DNA from: Pseudaquabacterium pictum
GTDB lineage: Bacteria > Pseudomonadota > Gammaproteobacteria > Burkholderiales > Burkholderiaceae_C
Direction of reading: 5' to 3'
Assembly (NCBI RefSeq): GCF_005403045.1
Contig: NZ_BJCL01000009.1
Coordinates: forward strand, 124,001 to 188,000
DNA: 64,000 bases
Numbering within the stretch: the stretch's first letter is position 1; each line of letters begins with the position of its first letter. The translations under genes were made by a program, and so were the position numbers. Of this stretch, positions 25,583 through 36,857 are shown piece after piece. The notes below the pieces were generated by a model that was given only the letters and a program-made list of their open reading frames with translations, did no database searches and was not told the origin of the DNA.

Positions 25583-26965
25583 TCAGTCCGGCGCCACCAG
25601 CTCCAGCGACAGCGGCCGCACGGGTGCAGCCACCGGGCGCAGCACCGGCGGCTGCGGTGCCGCCGGGGGCTGGACCGCGTCCAGATCGGCATGGGTGCTG
25701 CCGGTCTGCAGCGCCACCACGCAGCGCTGCCATGCGGCATCCGGCGCCGGCACCGCAAAGCCGTAGAACACCTGGCCGCCGACCTCGTGGCGCCGCACCG
25801 CAGTGGCCTCGGCCAGCGCTGTCTCGTTCTCGCCCAGTTCGATCTCGACCCAGCCGCGTGTGCCTTCGGGCAGCGGCAAGGCGCACTCGGCCTGGAAGCC
25901 GTGCAGCGACAGCTCGATCACCTGCAGCGGAAAGCTCAGCCGGGTGTCGTAGGAGCGCACCGACAGCCGTGCCGGGCAGCGGATCGAGAAGCGCTGGTGC
26001 TGCCGCAGCGACACCAGTTCGTCCGCGCCTTCGGACGGCGCCGGCAGCACCGCACGGTAGTCGGCGTGGTCGTAGATCGAGCGCAGCAGCAGGCGCTGGC
26101 GGTCGTTCAGCGACTGGAACACCGTGGTGCGCCGGTTGAAGAAGTGGTCCATCATCGCCGGCGTCAGCACCGGATCGTTGGTGGTGAAGAACCGCCGGTT
26201 CGGCGCCTTGATGTTGGCCAGCCGCGTCTCCACGAAATAGCGGAACAGGTTCTTGCGCGGCCGCTTGTGGGCATAGGCCTGGCGGAACACCTCGGGCGCG
26301 TGCAGCAGGTCCAGCGTGGCACCCACCGCCGGCGCGCCGTTGGCGAAGTCGTAGTTGTCCACCATCCGCGCCTGCAAGCGCTCGAAGAACAGCAGCGACT
26401 CGTACATCTCGATCTTGTTCGGATTGACCGCGATCACGATGTGGCGGGTGTCGAAGTACTCGCGGCAGTACTCGTACATGAACTTCATCAGCGGAAACAG
26501 GATGCGCCCGCCGGTGGCGCGGAACCGCGGATCAATCGCCAGGGCCGAGATTTCGGCGATCTTGCCGGTTTTTGAGCGCACCTGACCCAAATTGAAGACC
26601 GATTGCAGCGGGAAGCCGAACACCCCCTCGCGGATCATCGAGATCGTGCCGACCACCTGCCCATCCCACTTGGCGCACAGCGTGGTGGTGGTGGGCAGGG
26701 CGTGGTAGATCGTCACCCGCAGGCCCGAGGGGTCGGGCTGCATGAAGCCGGCGGCCACGTAGGCGTCATGCAGGATGCGGAAGCAGGCCTCCAGTTCGTC
26801 CTGGGTGTCGGCGATCTTCAGTTCCAGCCGCTGATCGGGCTGGTCGTCGCAGTCGATCAGGCTGCGGAAGAAGGCAAAGCGCCAGCGGCTGGGCAGCAAG
26901 GACAACGCCAGGCGCGCCGCCTGGTGCAGGGACTTGCGGGCGATCGAGGCCAGGGAACGTTTCAT
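25583..26965 (-). CDS. FeeM-type N-acyl amino acid synthase fused to a PilZ c-di-GMP-binding domain
   Basis: A 460-aa two-domain protein. Residues ~48-235 form a GNAT-like acyltransferase of the FeeM N-acyl amino acid synthase class (FRILHDAYVAAGFMQPD near 62-78; GQVVGTISMIRE; AEISALAIDPRFRATGG at 137-153; VIAVNPNK). Residues ~318-410 form a PilZ domain: R321-QHQ-R325 supplies the RxxxR c-di-GMP motif, and the second motif reads E351-LSLHG, with Glu where Asp/Asn is usual. The C-terminal ~45 residues are Pro/Ala-rich. The ATG at 26965 is chosen since upstream codons lack family sequence. Related acyltransferases occur with exosortase loci. Regulation of acyl-amino-acid synthesis by c-di-GMP is an inference. 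Confidence 0.82.
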   Translation of the reverse strand: MKRSLASIARKSLHQAARLALSLLPSRWRFAFFRSLIDCDDQPDQRLELKIADTQDELEACFRILHDAYVAAGFMQPDPSGLRVTIYHALPTTTTLCAKWDGQVVGTISMIREGVFGFPLQSVFNLGQVRSKTGKIAEISALAIDPRFRATGGRILFPLMKFMYEYCREYFDTRHIVIAVNPNKIEMYESLLFFERLQARMVDNYDFANGAPAVGATLDLLHAPEVFRQAYAHKRPRKNLFRYFVETRLANIKAPNRRFFTTNDPVLTPAMMDHFFNRRTTVFQSLNDRQRLLLRSIYDHADYRAVLPAPSEGADELVSLRQHQRFSIRCPARLSVRSYDTRLSFPLQVIELSLHGFQAECALPLPEGTRGWVEIELGENETALAEATAVRRHEVGGQVFYGFAVPAPDAAWQRCVVALQTGSTHADLDAVQPPAAPQPPVLRPVAAPVRPLSLELVAPD

Positions 26966-27235
26966 GGGTGGGTACAGCGCCAAGGCGGGCACCGGACGGC
27001 ACCCTTGACACCTTGTCTTGTTTGATCGGCAGAACCGCGCACCAATGAAGGGACACGCCGGCACCAACGGGTAACAGCTTGTGCACGCCGCGCCTGCGGG
27101 GCGGGCTGTCAGCGGCAGGCCGGCATCCCCAGTTCGGACCACGGCCAGCCGCGCCGGCGTCCGGCCAATCGGGCTACATTGCCCCAGCGCCACGCCGGCG
27201 TCATCTGCAATGCTGCATCCCCGAGGACCTTGACC

Positions 27236-28201
27236 ATGAAGATCGCGTTCACATCGTGCATGGCGTTCACCGTGTTCGCCCAGCAGCCGGTGTGGGACCA
27301 GATCGCCGCACAGCGGCCCGACCGGGTGCTGCTGCTGGGCGATTCGGTCTACATCGACGCACCGCCCTACCCAATCGGCATCACCCATCCCAAGCAGCTG
27401 GCGCCGGTGGACTTCCTGCAGCATGTGCTGGGCCGCTGGCGCACCCAGCTGGACCAGCCGCAGTTCCGCGCCCTGGTGTCGGCCGTGCCCACCGACGCGG
27501 TCTGGGATGACCACGACTTCCTGTGGGACGAGAGCTACGGCGAAGGCGCGATCGACAAGATCATCTACAAGGAGAACATCCGCATCTCGCGGGCGCTGTT
27601 CAATGCCTTCCGGCGCACGCTGGACGAGCGGCTGGCGCCGGGCAGCTTTCCCAGCGCCTACAACGATGCCAGCATCAACCAGACCAACGAGCCGCCGCCC
27701 GGCTACCGCCACCGCGCGCTGGCACCCGACCTGCACCTGCACCTGACCGACGGCCGCTCCTGGCGCATCGGCAAAGACCTGCTGGGCGCCGCCCAGCGCG
27801 CGCAGATCGAGGCCAAGCTGGCCGCGGCGCCAGCGGCGGTGCACCTGATCGCATCAGGATCGGTGGTGCAGGCCGACGACGACGCCCGTTGGGCGCTGTT
27901 CGACGACTTCAACTGGCTGCTCGGGCTGGCCCGCACCTACAAGATCCTGGTGCTCAGCGGCGACATCCATGCCAACCGCTTCAAGTCGATCAACCTGGGC
28001 AACGGCCGCTGGCTGCATGACGCCACATCGTCAGGCGCCGCCGTGTGCAAGCTGGTGGGCGTGGGCTCGAAGTGCCAGAACTACGCGCTTCTGACCACCG
28101 ACCCGGCCACGCTGCGGCTGGATTTCTTCAGCCACGGCACGCCGGATTCGGTGGGCGCCTGGGCGATCGACCGCCACACCTGGGGCGTGACCAGCGTCTG
28201 A
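27236..28201 (+). CDS. PhoD-like metallophosphatase / alkaline phosphatase D family protein
   Basis: A 321-aa enzyme of the PhoD-like metallophosphatase group. Seen: FTSCMAF at the N-terminus (the family's metal-ligand start), RVLLLGDSVYIDAPP (metal-binding Asp), AVWDDHDFLWDESYG (the DDHD metal motif) and VLSGDIHANRF (GD-H metal motif). It lacks the N-terminal Ig-like domain and twin-arginine leader of canonical secreted PhoD, and no signal peptide is visible, so it is probably cytoplasmic. The ATG at 27236 follows GAGGAC. It is divergent from the FeeM-PilZ gene across 270 nt in which I see no convincing promoter. The substrate is unknown; phosphodiesters are likely. Confidence 0.85.
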   Translation: MKIAFTSCMAFTVFAQQPVWDQIAAQRPDRVLLLGDSVYIDAPPYPIGITHPKQLAPVDFLQHVLGRWRTQLDQPQFRALVSAVPTDAVWDDHDFLWDESYGEGAIDKIIYKENIRISRALFNAFRRTLDERLAPGSFPSAYNDASINQTNEPPPGYRHRALAPDLHLHLTDGRSWRIGKDLLGAAQRAQIEAKLAAAPAAVHLIASGSVVQADDDARWALFDDFNWLLGLARTYKILVLSGDIHANRFKSINLGNGRWLHDATSSGAAVCKLVGVGSKCQNYALLTTDPATLRLDFFSHGTPDSVGAWAIDRHTWGVTSV

Positions 28202-28219
28202 CCGACGCCGGCGGCAGCC

Positions 28220-29497
28220 TCAACCGGCGGTGGCGCCGTGGTGCAGGAAGTCCGCCGCCAGGTGGGCCAGGCTGCGCACGCCGACGATCAGGCAGCCTTC
28301 GTCCACATAGAACCGCGGTGAGTGGTTGGGCGCCACCGTCAGCGGGTTGACGCCCTGCGGCACCACGCCGACGAAGTAGAACAGGCCGGGCGCCTCGCGC
28401 TGGAAGAACGAGAAATCCTCCGAGCCCATCACCTTGGGCACCAGCATCAGCTTGTCCTCGCCCACGCTGCGGGCCAGGCTGGGGCGCATGGCCTCGGTCA
28501 GCACCGGGTCGTTGACGGTGACCGGGTAGTGCTTGTTGATGCAGACCAGGCAGTTGGCCCGGTTGGCCTTGGCCAGGGTCTCGCCCAGGTACTTCACCCG
28601 CTCGTGCACATCGTCGCGCATGGCTTCGTCGAAGGTTCGGATGGTGCCGGTCATCACCACCTCGTCGGGGATGATGTTCTGCCGCAGGCCGCCATGGATG
28701 GTGCCGATGGTGACCACCGCCGGCTCCTGCGTCAGATCGATCTGGCGGCTGACCACCGTCTGCAGGCCCATCACCACCTGGGCGCTGGTGACGATGGGGT
28801 CGACGCCGAACCAGGGCATGGCGCCGTGGGTCTGGCTGCCGCGCACGGTGATCTTCAGGCTGTCGCTGCTGGCCATGGTGGGGCCGGGGCGGTAGCCGAT
28901 CACGCCCACCGGCAGCCGGCTGGTGACATGCAGGCCGAACACCGCATCGGGCTTGGGGTTCTGCATCGCGCCCTCGGCCACCATCATCTTGGCGCCGCCG
29001 TCTTCACCTTCGGGCGGCATCTCCTCGGCCGGCTGGAACAGGAACTTCACCGTGCCCGGCAGCTGCGCGCGCAGGCCGGCCAGCACCTCGGCCACGCCCA
29101 TCAGGATGGCGGTGTGGGTGTCGTGGCCGCAGGCATGCATCACGCCCACCTGCTCGCCGTTCCATTCGGCCTTGGTCTTGCTGGCGAAGGGGATGTCGAC
29201 CTCCTCGGCCACCGGCAGGCCGTCCATGTCGGCGCGCAGGGCCACCACCGGGCCGGGCAGGCCGCCCTTGAGCAGCCCCACCACGCCGGTGTGGGCGACG
29301 CCGGTCTTGACCTCGTCCAGACCCAGCGCGCGCAGGTGCTCGGCCACGATGCCGGCGGTGCGGAACTCGCGGTTGCCCAGCTCGGGGTGGGCGTGGAAGT
29401 CGCGCCGCCAGGCGGTCACGCGGTCCAGCACGGCCTGGGCGGCGGCTTCGATGGCGGCGGCCAGGGGGCTGGCGTTCACGGGGGTGTCGGTGTTCAT
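28220..29497 (-). CDS. M20 family amidohydrolase (hippurate/IAA-amino-acid hydrolase-like)
   Basis: A 425-aa zinc amidohydrolase expected to cleave N-acyl amino acids. Typical family segments are present: WRRDFHAHPELGNREFRT near the N-terminus, GPVVALRADMDGLPV, ACGHDTHTAILMG (metal-binding Cys/His/Asp), FQPAEE, QTHGAMP, and a late MGSEDFSFF with metal-binding residues. GGAGA precedes the ATG at 29497. The gene follows the M16 peptidase after 25 nt on the same strand, so a peptide/amide salvage operon is plausible. Because an N-acyl amino acid synthase is encoded 2 kb away, this could be the opposing hydrolase, but that is speculation. Confidence 0.9.
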   Translation of the reverse strand: MNTDTPVNASPLAAAIEAAAQAVLDRVTAWRRDFHAHPELGNREFRTAGIVAEHLRALGLDEVKTGVAHTGVVGLLKGGLPGPVVALRADMDGLPVAEEVDIPFASKTKAEWNGEQVGVMHACGHDTHTAILMGVAEVLAGLRAQLPGTVKFLFQPAEEMPPEGEDGGAKMMVAEGAMQNPKPDAVFGLHVTSRLPVGVIGYRPGPTMASSDSLKITVRGSQTHGAMPWFGVDPIVTSAQVVMGLQTVVSRQIDLTQEPAVVTIGTIHGGLRQNIIPDEVVMTGTIRTFDEAMRDDVHERVKYLGETLAKANRANCLVCINKHYPVTVNDPVLTEAMRPSLARSVGEDKLMLVPKVMGSEDFSFFQREAPGLFYFVGVVPQGVNPLTVAPNHSPRFYVDEGCLIVGVRSLAHLAADFLHHGATAG

Positions 29498-29522
29498 CGC
29501 GGGTCTCCTCGTTCGGGTGTTG

Positions 29523-32285
<2,763 letters not shown>

Positions 32286-32318
32286 GGCGGCAGACCGGAA
32301 GCGGGGACGGCCTGCAGT

Positions 32319-32768
32319 CTAGGCTGCGCCGGATTGCAGGCGTGCCAGCAGGGCCGGCAGCGACAGCGTCTGCGTCAGCACCTCGGCCATGTGGCGGGCG
32401 CAGCGGCGGTGCACGCGGTCGAAGCGGGTCCACTCGAAGCCGTCCATCTCGGGCCGGTCGCGGCCCCAGCCGTCGCTGTAGTGGCTGTCGCAGTGGCAGA
32501 TGGCGGCATCAAAACGATCGCTGAGCACCGCATACAAGTGCAGGTCCTTGCGCGGGCGGTAGGGCATCTGGCCCAGGTCGAGCAGCGGCTGGCCGGTGAA
32601 GTCGAGTCCGCATTCCTCGCGGGTCTCGCGCAGCGCGGCGGCCAGGGGTGCCTCGCCGGGGTTGACCCCACCCTTGGGAATGTCCCAGTGCCAGGCACCG
32701 GTGACGTGGCACAGCAGCAGTTCGTGCCGCGCGTTCACCACCAGGATGCCGCAGGACAGCGTCTTCAT
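32319..32768 (-). CDS. Nudix hydrolase
   Basis: A 149-aa Nudix-fold pyrophosphohydrolase. The signature GGVNPGE-x7-RETREECGL (residues ~33-55) is complete with its catalytic Glu residues. A WDIPKGG stretch before it is the form common in diadenosine-polyphosphate-type Nudix proteins, but the substrate cannot be fixed. The ATG at 32768 overlaps the MFS stop (ATGA), so it is translated together with that transporter. The C-terminus has an HRRCARHM stretch and no extra domain. Confidence 0.9.
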   Translation of the reverse strand: MKTLSCGILVVNARHELLLCHVTGAWHWDIPKGGVNPGEAPLAAALRETREECGLDFTGQPLLDLGQMPYRPRKDLHLYAVLSDRFDAAICHCDSHYSDGWGRDRPEMDGFEWTRFDRVHRRCARHMAEVLTQTLSLPALLARLQSGAA

Positions 32769-33988
32769 GCGGCAGCGGGCGCAGGCGGTGGCGGGCCCAC
32801 CAGGCGCCAGGCGGCCGCCGTGGCCAGCGCCGACAGCAGCAGGCAGCCCCAGATCACCGGCATGTAGCTGCCGGTGGCATCGAACACCGCGCCGGCCACC
32901 CAGGGCCCCAGCAGGTTGCCGGCGGCCGCGCCGGTGTACAGCGTGCCGATGATGGCCGACACCGCACGGGCGCCGAACAGGTCCATGCACATCGCCGGCA
33001 TCAGCGAGACGATGCCGCCGTAGCTCAACCCCATCCACAGCGAAAAGACCGCCATCGCCGCCCAGCCGCCGGCGGCCCACCAGGCCAGGAAGCACAGGCC
33101 CATCGAGGCCATGGCCAGGGCCAGCGTCAGCGGCCGGCCCACCCGGTCGGCCAGCGCGCCGATGGCGAAGCGCCCGGTCAGGCTGCCGATGCCGATCAGC
33201 CCGACCAGGCCAACGGCGCGGGCATCGTCCACGCCCAGGTCGCGGGCGGCGGCCGAGACATGGGCGAAGGGCACGAACATCACCGGCCCGGCCAGGAAGG
33301 TCATCAGATAGAACCAGCGGAAGTGTGGCGTGGCCATGGCCTGGCGCAGCGTGTGGCCGGCCACCGCCCGGCCGCCGGCACCGCTGGCCGCCGGCGCGCG
33401 CTGCAGCAGCAGCGTGGCGCCACCGCCGAGCAACACCACACCCAGCGCCAGCCACAGCATGGCACTGCGCCACTGCAGCGCGGCGATCAGCGCGGTGGCC
33501 AGCAGCGGCACCAGCACCGTGCCGGCGCCGATGCCGGCACTGGCGATGCCGGCTGCCAGGCCGCGCCGGCGGGTGAACCAGGGCTGCACGCAAGCGATCG
33601 ACGGCGTGTAGACCAGGGCGATGCCCACGCCGATGCCCACGCCGTAGGCCAGGTAGACCATCCACATCTGCGTGGCCAGGCTGCTGACCGCCAGGCCGGC
33701 GGCGATGCACAGCATGCCGGCGCCGCACACCAGGCGCGGGCCGAAGCGGTCGGCCGCCAGGCCGGCGGCAGCACCGCCGGTGAAGTACACCAGGCCGCAG
33801 AGGCCGAACACCAGCGACACATCGGCCCGGCGGGCGTTGAAGGCGGTGGTCAGGGATTCGAAGAAGGCGGCGAAGGAGTACGACACGCCGAAGATCACCG
33901 CCAGCGCGGTGAAGCAGGCCCAGACCACCACCCAGGCCTGGCGCGACTCTTCCGGTGCGGCGGCGGCTGCGGAGGGGGCGGCAGGCAT
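32765..33988 (-). CDS. MFS transporter, oxalate/formate-antiporter (OFA)-like
   Basis: A 407-aa major facilitator with 12 predicted membrane segments. Signposts: VWACFTALAVIFGVSYSFAAFFESL (segment 1), GLAADRFGPR (segment 2-3 loop motif), YGVGIGVGIALVYTPSI, RRGLAAGIASAGIGAGTVLVPLL, and in the second half GALADRVGRPLTLAL. The pattern fits the OFA/monocarboxylate subgroup. The ATG at 33988 is preferred; a GTG at 34015 is possible. The 5' neighbour is the hybrid kinase (37 nt away, same strand) and it overlaps the Nudix gene by 4 nt. The substrate is not evident. Confidence 0.87.
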   Translation of the reverse strand: MPAAPSAAAAAPEESRQAWVVVWACFTALAVIFGVSYSFAAFFESLTTAFNARRADVSLVFGLCGLVYFTGGAAAGLAADRFGPRLVCGAGMLCIAAGLAVSSLATQMWMVYLAYGVGIGVGIALVYTPSIACVQPWFTRRRGLAAGIASAGIGAGTVLVPLLATALIAALQWRSAMLWLALGVVLLGGGATLLLQRAPAASGAGGRAVAGHTLRQAMATPHFRWFYLMTFLAGPVMFVPFAHVSAAARDLGVDDARAVGLVGLIGIGSLTGRFAIGALADRVGRPLTLALAMASMGLCFLAWWAAGGWAAMAVFSLWMGLSYGGIVSLMPAMCMDLFGARAVSAIIGTLYTGAAAGNLLGPWVAGAVFDATGSYMPVIWGCLLLSALATAAAWRLVGPPPPAPAAA

Positions 33989-34024
33989 CGGCCCAGTGTA
34001 GGCCGCTGCCTGCACCGGCCGCTG

Positions 34025-35968
34025 TCAGCGCGGGGACTGCCGCGCCCGCGCCAGCAGGCTGTCGAAGCCGGCCAGCACCTCGTCGACCACCAGCGGCTTG
34101 GTCCAGTAGGCGGTGAAGCCGACCTCACGGGCGCGCAGCAGGTCGTCGCTGCGCGCAGCCGCCGACACCGCCACCGCCGGCACCGCCGCCAGCGCCGGGT
34201 GGGTGCGCATGCGCTGCAGCAGCCCGCTGCCGTCGCCGTCGGGCAGTTGCATGTCCAGCAACAGCAGGTCGGGCGGATCGGCCAGCGCGGCGGCCAGGCC
34301 GGCAGCGCCATCGGTGCACACCTGCATCTGCACGCCCGGCCGCAGGCCGACGATGGCCTCCATCAGCAACACGTTGACGGCGTTGTCCTCCACGTACAGC
34401 ACCCGGCCGCGGGTGGGCGACGGCACGCCGTCCGCGCCAGGGCCGGGCACCGCCGGCGGCGGCACCGGCACGCCGGCGGCCAGCGGCAGCCGCACCAGGA
34501 AGCAGCTGCCCAGCCCGGGCGTGCTCTGCACGCCGATGCTGCCCTGCATCAGCTGCACCAGCTGGCGGCTGATCACCAGGCCCAGGCCGGTGCCCTCGGC
34601 CGCGCCGCGCTCGGCGCCCAGGCGGTTGAAGGGCTGGAACAGCTGCGCCTGCTGCGCCTCGGTGAGACCGCAGCCGGTGTCGGCCACCTCGATGCAGGCC
34701 AGCGCCAGGCCGGGCTCGGCCGGCGCCTCGGAATGGGCCCGCACATCGACCCGGCCGCCGGGCCGGTTGTACTTGATGGCGTTGGACAACAGGTTCACCA
34801 GCACCTGCTGCAGCCGCCGGGCATCGGCCTGCAGCACCAGGCCGGTCATCGGTGCGCGGGCCAGGCGCACGCCGGCGGCCTGGGCCTGGGGCTCGACCAC
34901 CGCCAGCGCCGCGTCCACCGCCGGCGCCAGCGGCAGCGGCGTGGGGTGCAGGCTGAGCTGGCCCATCTCGATGCTGGTGATGTCGAGCACATCGTTGATC
35001 AGGTGTAGCAGGCCCTGGCCGGCGGTCTGCAGGATGGCCAGCCGGCGGCGCTGGTCGGCACGCAGGTTGTCGGCCTCCTGGCTGAGCAGCAGGTGGGCAA
35101 ACCCCAGGATGCCGTTGAGCGGCGTGCGCAGCTCATGGCTGACCCGCGCCAGGAACTCGCTCTTGGCCAGGCTGGCCTGGCGCGCGGCCTCGCGGTCGGC
35201 CAGTGCCTGCTCCATCACGCGGCGCTGGGTCACGTCGGCCACATGGCCATGCCACAGGGTGATGCCGTTGGCCAGCAGCCGCGGCGAGGCGTTGAACTCA
35301 TGCCAGGCCACGCTGCCGTCGGCACGGCGGATGCGGGCGCTGGCACGCCAGGGGCTGCTGGCGGCGGCAGCGGCATCGCGGGCCTGCAGCAGCGCGGCGC
35401 GGTCGTCCTCCAGCACCCGGCCGAAGACCACGTCGGCCGACTCGCGGGCGGCCTGCGGCGTGCTGTCGTAGAGCGCGCGCACCGCCTCGCTGACATAGGG
35501 GAAGTGCCCGCCGCCGCCGGGCAGGCACAGCAGCTGGAAGATCATGCCCGGCGCTTCGTCCGCGGCGCGCTTGACGCGCAGCATCTCCTCCTCGACCCGG
35601 CGGCGCTGGCGGATCGGCACCATCACCATGTCGTGCACCCGCTGCGCACCGCTGCCGCGGCTGCTGGCGTACAGCAGCACCTCCAGCGGCTGGCCGTCGC
35701 CGGTCTTCAGGCTGATCGAGAACTCCTGCAGGTGGCCGTGCAGGCGCAGCAGCGGCATCAGGTAGCTCTGGTAGATGACCGCGCCCGCGGTGGACAGCAG
35801 CGCGTCGAACGGCCCGCCGCACAGCGCCTGCACATCGCGGCCCAGCAGGCTGGCCAGCGCCGGGTTGACGGCGAGCAGCCGGCCGTCGCTGTCGACGCTG
35901 GCCAGCGCGCACGGCAGGGCGTCGGCGTTGGGCAGGTCGCGGGCGTGGTCCGGCGGGTCCGTCGTCAT
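34025..35968 (-). CDS. PAS-domain hybrid sensor histidine kinase / response regulator
   Basis: A 647-aa cytoplasmic hybrid kinase without membrane segments. Residues ~15-125 and ~130-250 form two PAS domains (LLAVNPALASLLGRD; MIFQLLCLPGGGGHFPYVSEAVRALY with a PAC-like HVADVTQRR end). The phospho-acceptor His278 lies in RVSHELRTPLNG. The ATPase domain has NLLSNAIKYN, VADTGCGL and GTGLGL. A C-terminal receiver (from ~525) has VLYVEDNAVNV and DLLLLDMQLPDGDG. The gene begins 10 nt after an RsbQ-like hydrolase gene ends, suggesting that hydrolase feeds a signal to the PAS domain. No separate output protein is adjacent. Confidence 0.92.
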   Translation of the reverse strand: MTTDPPDHARDLPNADALPCALASVDSDGRLLAVNPALASLLGRDVQALCGGPFDALLSTAGAVIYQSYLMPLLRLHGHLQEFSISLKTGDGQPLEVLLYASSRGSGAQRVHDMVMVPIRQRRRVEEEMLRVKRAADEAPGMIFQLLCLPGGGGHFPYVSEAVRALYDSTPQAARESADVVFGRVLEDDRAALLQARDAAAAASSPWRASARIRRADGSVAWHEFNASPRLLANGITLWHGHVADVTQRRVMEQALADREAARQASLAKSEFLARVSHELRTPLNGILGFAHLLLSQEADNLRADQRRRLAILQTAGQGLLHLINDVLDITSIEMGQLSLHPTPLPLAPAVDAALAVVEPQAQAAGVRLARAPMTGLVLQADARRLQQVLVNLLSNAIKYNRPGGRVDVRAHSEAPAEPGLALACIEVADTGCGLTEAQQAQLFQPFNRLGAERGAAEGTGLGLVISRQLVQLMQGSIGVQSTPGLGSCFLVRLPLAAGVPVPPPAVPGPGADGVPSPTRGRVLYVEDNAVNVLLMEAIVGLRPGVQMQVCTDGAAGLAAALADPPDLLLLDMQLPDGDGSGLLQRMRTHPALAAVPAVAVSAAARSDDLLRAREVGFTAYWTKPLVVDEVLAGFDSLLARARQSPR

Positions 35969-35978
35969 GGCGGGCCGG

Positions 35979-36791
35979 TCAGCCGGCCACCGCGGCCCGC
36001 AGCGCGTCGATGGTCAGCTGCGGATGGGTGAGGTGCGGGCAGTGCCCGGACACATCCAGCACCTGCAGGCGGCTGCCGGGCATGTGGGCGTGCATGTAGT
36101 CGCCCACCGCGCAGGGGGCGATGGCGTCGTGGGCGCACTGCAGGATCAGCGACGGCACGGTCACCCGGGGCAGGTCGGCCCGGTTGTCCCCCAGGAAAGT
36201 GGCCATCGCGAAGCGGCGGTTGATGTACGGGTCGGCCGCGCAGAAGCTGGACTTGAGCTCGTCGGTCAGCACCGGCGGGCTGTCGGGGCCCATCACCGCC
36301 GGCGCCAGGAAGTCGGCCCAGCCCAGCAGGTTGCTGTCCATCATGTCGACCAGACCATCGATGTCGGACCGCTCGAAGCCGCCCACGTAGCCGGTGGCCG
36401 GGTCGTTCAGGTAGCGGGGCGACGGGCCCACCAGCACCAGCTGGGCGAAGCGCTCGGGCCGGGCGATCGAGGCCAGCACGCCGATCATGGCGCTGACCGA
36501 GTGGCCGACGAAGACCACGTCGCGCAGGTCCAGCGCGTCGAGCAGGGTCACCACATCCTGGGCGTAGCCTTCCAGGCGGCTGTGGCGCTCGGCATCGTAG
36601 GTCGACAGGTCGGACTTGCCGCAGCCGATGTGGTCGAACAGCACCACGCGGTGGGTGGCCTCGAAGGCCGGCGCGACGAAGCGCCACATCTGCTGGTCGC
36701 AGCCGAAGCCGTGGGCAAAGACCATCGGCGGGTGGTCCTGGCCGCGCTGGGTGATGTGGTGGCGCCGGATGGCATCTTGGGGCATGGGCAT
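35979..36791 (-). CDS. RsbQ-like alpha/beta hydrolase (putative signal co-sensor)
   Basis: A 270-aa alpha/beta hydrolase with closest resemblance to RsbQ, the small-molecule hydrolase required for energy-stress signalling through the PAS phosphatase RsbP in Bacillus; plant KAI2/D14 receptors share the fold. Catalytic residues are S98 in GHSVS, D222 in HDAIAP and H250 in SGHCPHL, with nearly the same spacing as RsbQ Ser96/Asp219/His247. FAHGFGCDQQMWR supplies the oxyanion region and FDHIGCGKSD is family-typical. The start is taken at the ATG 36791; a GTG at 36824 is open in frame. Directly followed (10 nt) by a PAS hybrid kinase, an arrangement that parallels rsbQ-rsbP. Confidence 0.88.
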   Translation of the reverse strand: MPMPQDAIRRHHITQRGQDHPPMVFAHGFGCDQQMWRFVAPAFEATHRVVLFDHIGCGKSDLSTYDAERHSRLEGYAQDVVTLLDALDLRDVVFVGHSVSAMIGVLASIARPERFAQLVLVGPSPRYLNDPATGYVGGFERSDIDGLVDMMDSNLLGWADFLAPAVMGPDSPPVLTDELKSSFCAADPYINRRFAMATFLGDNRADLPRVTVPSLILQCAHDAIAPCAVGDYMHAHMPGSRLQVLDVSGHCPHLTHPQLTIDALRAAVAG

Positions 36792-36857
36792 CTCGCTGGA
36801 GTGGGGACAACCTGTGCGGGTCACCGGTACGGCGCGGGGCCGGTGGGGGGCGGCGTT

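Noticed and set aside
21948-25766. 1272-codon plus-strand open frame opposite prsK and the sugar transferase gene
   Set aside because: Pure antisense shadow in GC-rich DNA: Gln/His/Arg/Ala-rich, no domain, and the minus strand encodes clear proteins.
27005-27010. TTGACA as a -35 box for the PhoD-like gene
   Set aside because: No -10-like hexamer at 16-18 nt, and it lies more than 200 nt before the start codon.
25583-27844. Longer version of the FeeM-PilZ protein starting at 27844
   Set aside because: The extra 293 residues are antisense to the PhoD-like gene and lack any family resemblance.
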